Shown: piece after piece, positions 36,736 through 38,527 of the stretch
Position numbering within the stretch: position 1 is the first letter of the stretch
Layout of the letters: every line of letters begins with the position of its first letter
Assembly (NCBI RefSeq): GCF_002564465.1
Contig: NZ_NUUX01000048.1
Span: forward strand, 1 to 38,527
Origin: Bacillus sp. AFS088145
GTDB taxonomy: Bacteria; Bacillota; Bacilli; Bacillales; Bacillaceae_G
DNA: 38,527 nt
Direction: 5' to 3'
Made by a program: the position numbers and the translations under genes
The notes under the pieces: model-generated
What the model was told of the DNA's origin: nothing
What the model saw: only the letters and a program-made list of their open reading frames with translations
Databases searched by the model: none

Positions 36736-37929
36736 TTATTTAATAACGTTTAATTCGCGACCGACTTTTTCATAAATAGCTAAAACTTCATCTAGCATTT
36801 CTTTAGTATGCGCAGCTGTTGGCATATTACGAATACGACCAGTTCCTAGTGGTACTGTTGGGAATACGATTGACTTCGCATAAACTCCCTCTTCGTATAG
36901 ACGTTTAGAAAATTCTTGTGTAAGATTTTCATCACCGATAATACATGGTGTAATTGGTGTTTCAGACTCACCAATATTAAATCCTAGTTTTGATAAACCA
37001 GCTTTTAAGTAATCACCATTTTCCCAAAGCTTTTCGATTTTTTCTGGTTCTTCAGACATAATACGAATTGCTTCAATACAAGCAGCAGCATTTGCTGGTG
37101 TTAAAGAAGTAGAGAATAAGAAAGGACGTGCACGAACTTTTAACCAATCGATTAATTGTTGTGAACCAGCAACATATCCACCTACAACTCCAACTGCTTT
37201 AGAAAGTGTACCAATTTGGAAATCAATTTTATCTGATAATCCGAAATGCTTAACTGTTCCAGCTCCTTTACCCATAACGCCAGAACCATGAGCATCATCG
37301 ATATATGTAATTAAGCCAAATTCTTCAGCAATTTTTACAATATCAGGAATATTTGCTACATCTCCATCCATAGAGAAAACTCCATCTGCAATGTACATAA
37401 CCTTCTCATATAAACCACAAGTTGTAGCTTCTTTTGCTTTTTCACGTAAATCATCCATATCTTGGTGTTTTACACGAATAATTTTTGCCCCAGAAAGTCT
37501 GCAACCATCGATAATTGAAGCGTGGTTTAATTCATCAGATAGAATTGCATCTTTTTTTGTCATTACTGCTGAAATAGCACCCATATTACAGTTAAAACCA
37601 GATTGGAATGCAATAGCAGCCTCTGTATGCTTAAATTCAGCAATCGCTTTTTCAAGTTGATCGTGGATATCCATCGTACCATTAATCGTACGTACAGCTC
37701 CTGCACCAACTCCATATTTTTCAGTCGCTTCAATAGCAGCTTGTTTTAAACGAGGATGAGTCGCAAAACCAAGATAGTTATTTGAAGATAAATTTATAAA
37801 TTGTTTACCACTAATTTGAATAGTAGCTTCGTTAGAACCTTCTAAAGAGTTAATCTCATTATAGAGCCCTTTCTCTTTTAACTCAGCTAATTGTGGAGTT
37901 AAAAATGCTTCTAATGTCTTGCTTGACAT
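36736..37929 (-). CDS. kbl: Glycine C-acetyltransferase (2-amino-3-ketobutyrate CoA ligase)
   Basis: 397 residues, ATG start with AGGAGC upstream. Alpha-oxoamine synthase family, PLP fold type I: Lys244 in [15 protein letters not shown], cofactor aspartate in [12 protein letters not shown] (211-212), and [13 protein letters not shown] near the N-terminus. It cleaves 2-amino-3-oxobutanoate with CoA to glycine and acetyl-CoA. First gene of kbl-tdh. A related family member is BioF, but the pairing with tdh decides for Kbl. Confidence 0.95.
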   Translation of the reverse strand: MSSKTLEAFLTPQLAELKEKGLYNEINSLEGSNEATIQISGKQFINLSSNNYLGFATHPRLKQAAIEATEKYGVGAGAVRTINGTMDIHDQLEKAIAEFKHTEAAIAFQSGFNCNMGAISAVMTKKDAILSDELNHASIIDGCRLSGAKIIRVKHQDMDDLREKAKEATTCGLYEKVMYIADGVFSMDGDVANIPDIVKIAEEFGLITYIDDAHGSGVMGKGAGTVKHFGLSDKIDFQIGTLSKAVGVVGGYVAGSQQLIDWLKVRARPFLFSTSLTPANAAACIEAIRIMSEEPEKIEKLWENGDYLKAGLSKLGFNIGESETPITPCIIGDENLTQEFSKRLYEEGVYAKSIVFPTVPLGTGRIRNMPTAAHTKEMLDEVLAIYEKVGRELNVIK

Positions 37930-38318
37930 AAATACCAGCTCCTAAATTAAGTTTATTTATCTAAAAGGAGTAAGCCCCCATTTTATATCTATTATTTATT
38001 ATTAAATAAATATAAAAAATTATCGTTTTATTATTTTCCATTTTTGTAAGAGAAAATTTTTTATGTATTGATTACAATATACTTATTTGAGGCTTTCCGA
38101 ATTCAATTATAAATCGGTTACATTGCATTAGGAATACTTTTATTCAAAATTTATTCGAAAAAAGTCGAATTTAAATTATTATAAAAATTCATATAATTCG
38201 AATATTATTCAATTTGTTTTTTTAGTAAAACATCTAGTGGTTAAAAAGGGGGTGAAAGAAGGATCATGTTGATTTAAGTCTGAGTTGTAAATAGATGTTT
38301 GAAATGCTGTACATAAAA
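37930..38318. promoter_or_regulatory. Upstream region of kbl with TTCGA-type palindromes
   Basis: No gene. ATTCGA (38153-38158) and TCGAAT (38165-38170) form a perfect 6-bp dyad with a 6-nt spacer, and ATTCGAAT at 38196-38203 is a perfect 8-bp palindrome; a further CCGAATTC lies at 38098-38105. These could be operator sites for the kbl operon, or just AT-rich chance. No riboswitch or T-box features were recognised. Confidence 0.3.
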
Positions 38319-38527
38319 GATGTAGTAGCGCTTCATATAAATGATGTAGTAGCGCTTCATATAAACGATGTAGCACTGCAATTAAACATGTGAAAAGTGC
38401 AAATAAATGATGAAATCCTGCAATTAAACAGTGAACTGCAATTAAAATCCGAAAACCGCAATTAAAATTAGCATATCTGCAATTAAAATCTGATAACTGC
38501 AATTAAATGTATCTACGTCAATAAAAT
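38319..38527. repeat. Degenerate short-period tandem array running to the window edge
   Basis: Two near-identical units GATGTAGTAGCGCTTCATAT start at 38319 and 38343 and a hybrid unit at 38367 (24-bp steps). From there CTGCAATTAAA or close variants start at 38376, 38397, 38418, 38436, 38456, 38477 and 38497, spaced 21, 21, 18, 20, 21 and 20 bp. Units share a variable 9-10-nt part followed by (C/T)GCAATTAAA. Spacing is not a multiple of three and the minus-strand open frame through it lacks a ribosome site, so it is non-coding. The array probably continues past the right edge. Confidence 0.75.

Noticed and set aside
38209-38502. 97-codon minus-strand frame over the repeat array
   Set aside because: No ribosome site, period not a multiple of three, and the peptide is merely the translation of the repeats.
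38319-38527. CRISPR array
   Set aside because: The repeated core is about 11 bp with 7-10-nt gaps, too short, and no cas gene is in view.

Overview
The window is AT-rich DNA from a spore-forming member of the Bacillaceae. The evidence is spoVK, a spore-surface-type collagen-like gene, the order miaA-hfq ... spoVK ... hflX-ynbB known from Bacillus, strong Gram-positive Shine-Dalgarno sequences, and many TTG and GTG starts. The genus cannot be fixed from sequence alone; something near the Bacillus cereus or Gottfriedia groups is an inference. I see no rRNA, tRNA, CRISPR array, prophage or intact insertion sequence.

Left part (1-10.4 kb) is mostly accessory. It holds a truncated collagen-like gene with a 20-cysteine head, a methyltransferase gene broken by two small indels, and a divergent RpiR regulator / 6-phospho-beta-glucosidase pair. 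After these come htpX, a secreted L,D-transpeptidase, small membrane proteins, a zone of decayed genes (7.2-7.6 kb), a protein built from two related halves, and a macrolide-type glycosyltransferase.

Middle part (10.6-22 kb) carries an amino-acid permease, an AlkD-type DNA alkylation repair protein, small secreted proteins and lipoproteins, and a yoaS-yozG-yoaT-like operon. A PadR-regulated operon encoding a permease split into two proteins follows; its start is preceded by a nested palindrome. A small kinase-like protein, a DUF4825 lipoprotein, an MFS transporter and a PhnA/YjdM zinc-ribbon protein complete this part.

The core part (22-31 kb) has ynbB, hflX, a TRIC/UPF0126 channel, a CorA transporter, spoVK, a tyrosine-recombinase-like protein with a degraded active site, a PaiB-family protein, hfq and miaA.

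The right part (31-38.5 kb) holds a 616-residue protein that joins a degenerate dihydroorotate-dehydrogenase-like domain to a duplicated four-helix membrane domain. Next is a structured, GC-rich intergenic element flanked by two copies of a terminator. A threonine-use region follows: permease, threonine dehydratase, epimerase-type threonine dehydrogenase and kbl. The permease and dehydratase route threonine or serine to 2-oxoacids, while tdh and kbl route threonine to glycine and acetyl-CoA. Upstream of kbl is a degenerate array of about ten short units with a period of roughly 20-24 bp that runs to the window edge.

The strongest candidates for something undescribed are the dehydrogenase-like/membrane fusion with its paired SHDR motifs, the structured intergenic element, the 20-bp array, the Cys-rich collagen head and the nested PadR operator.
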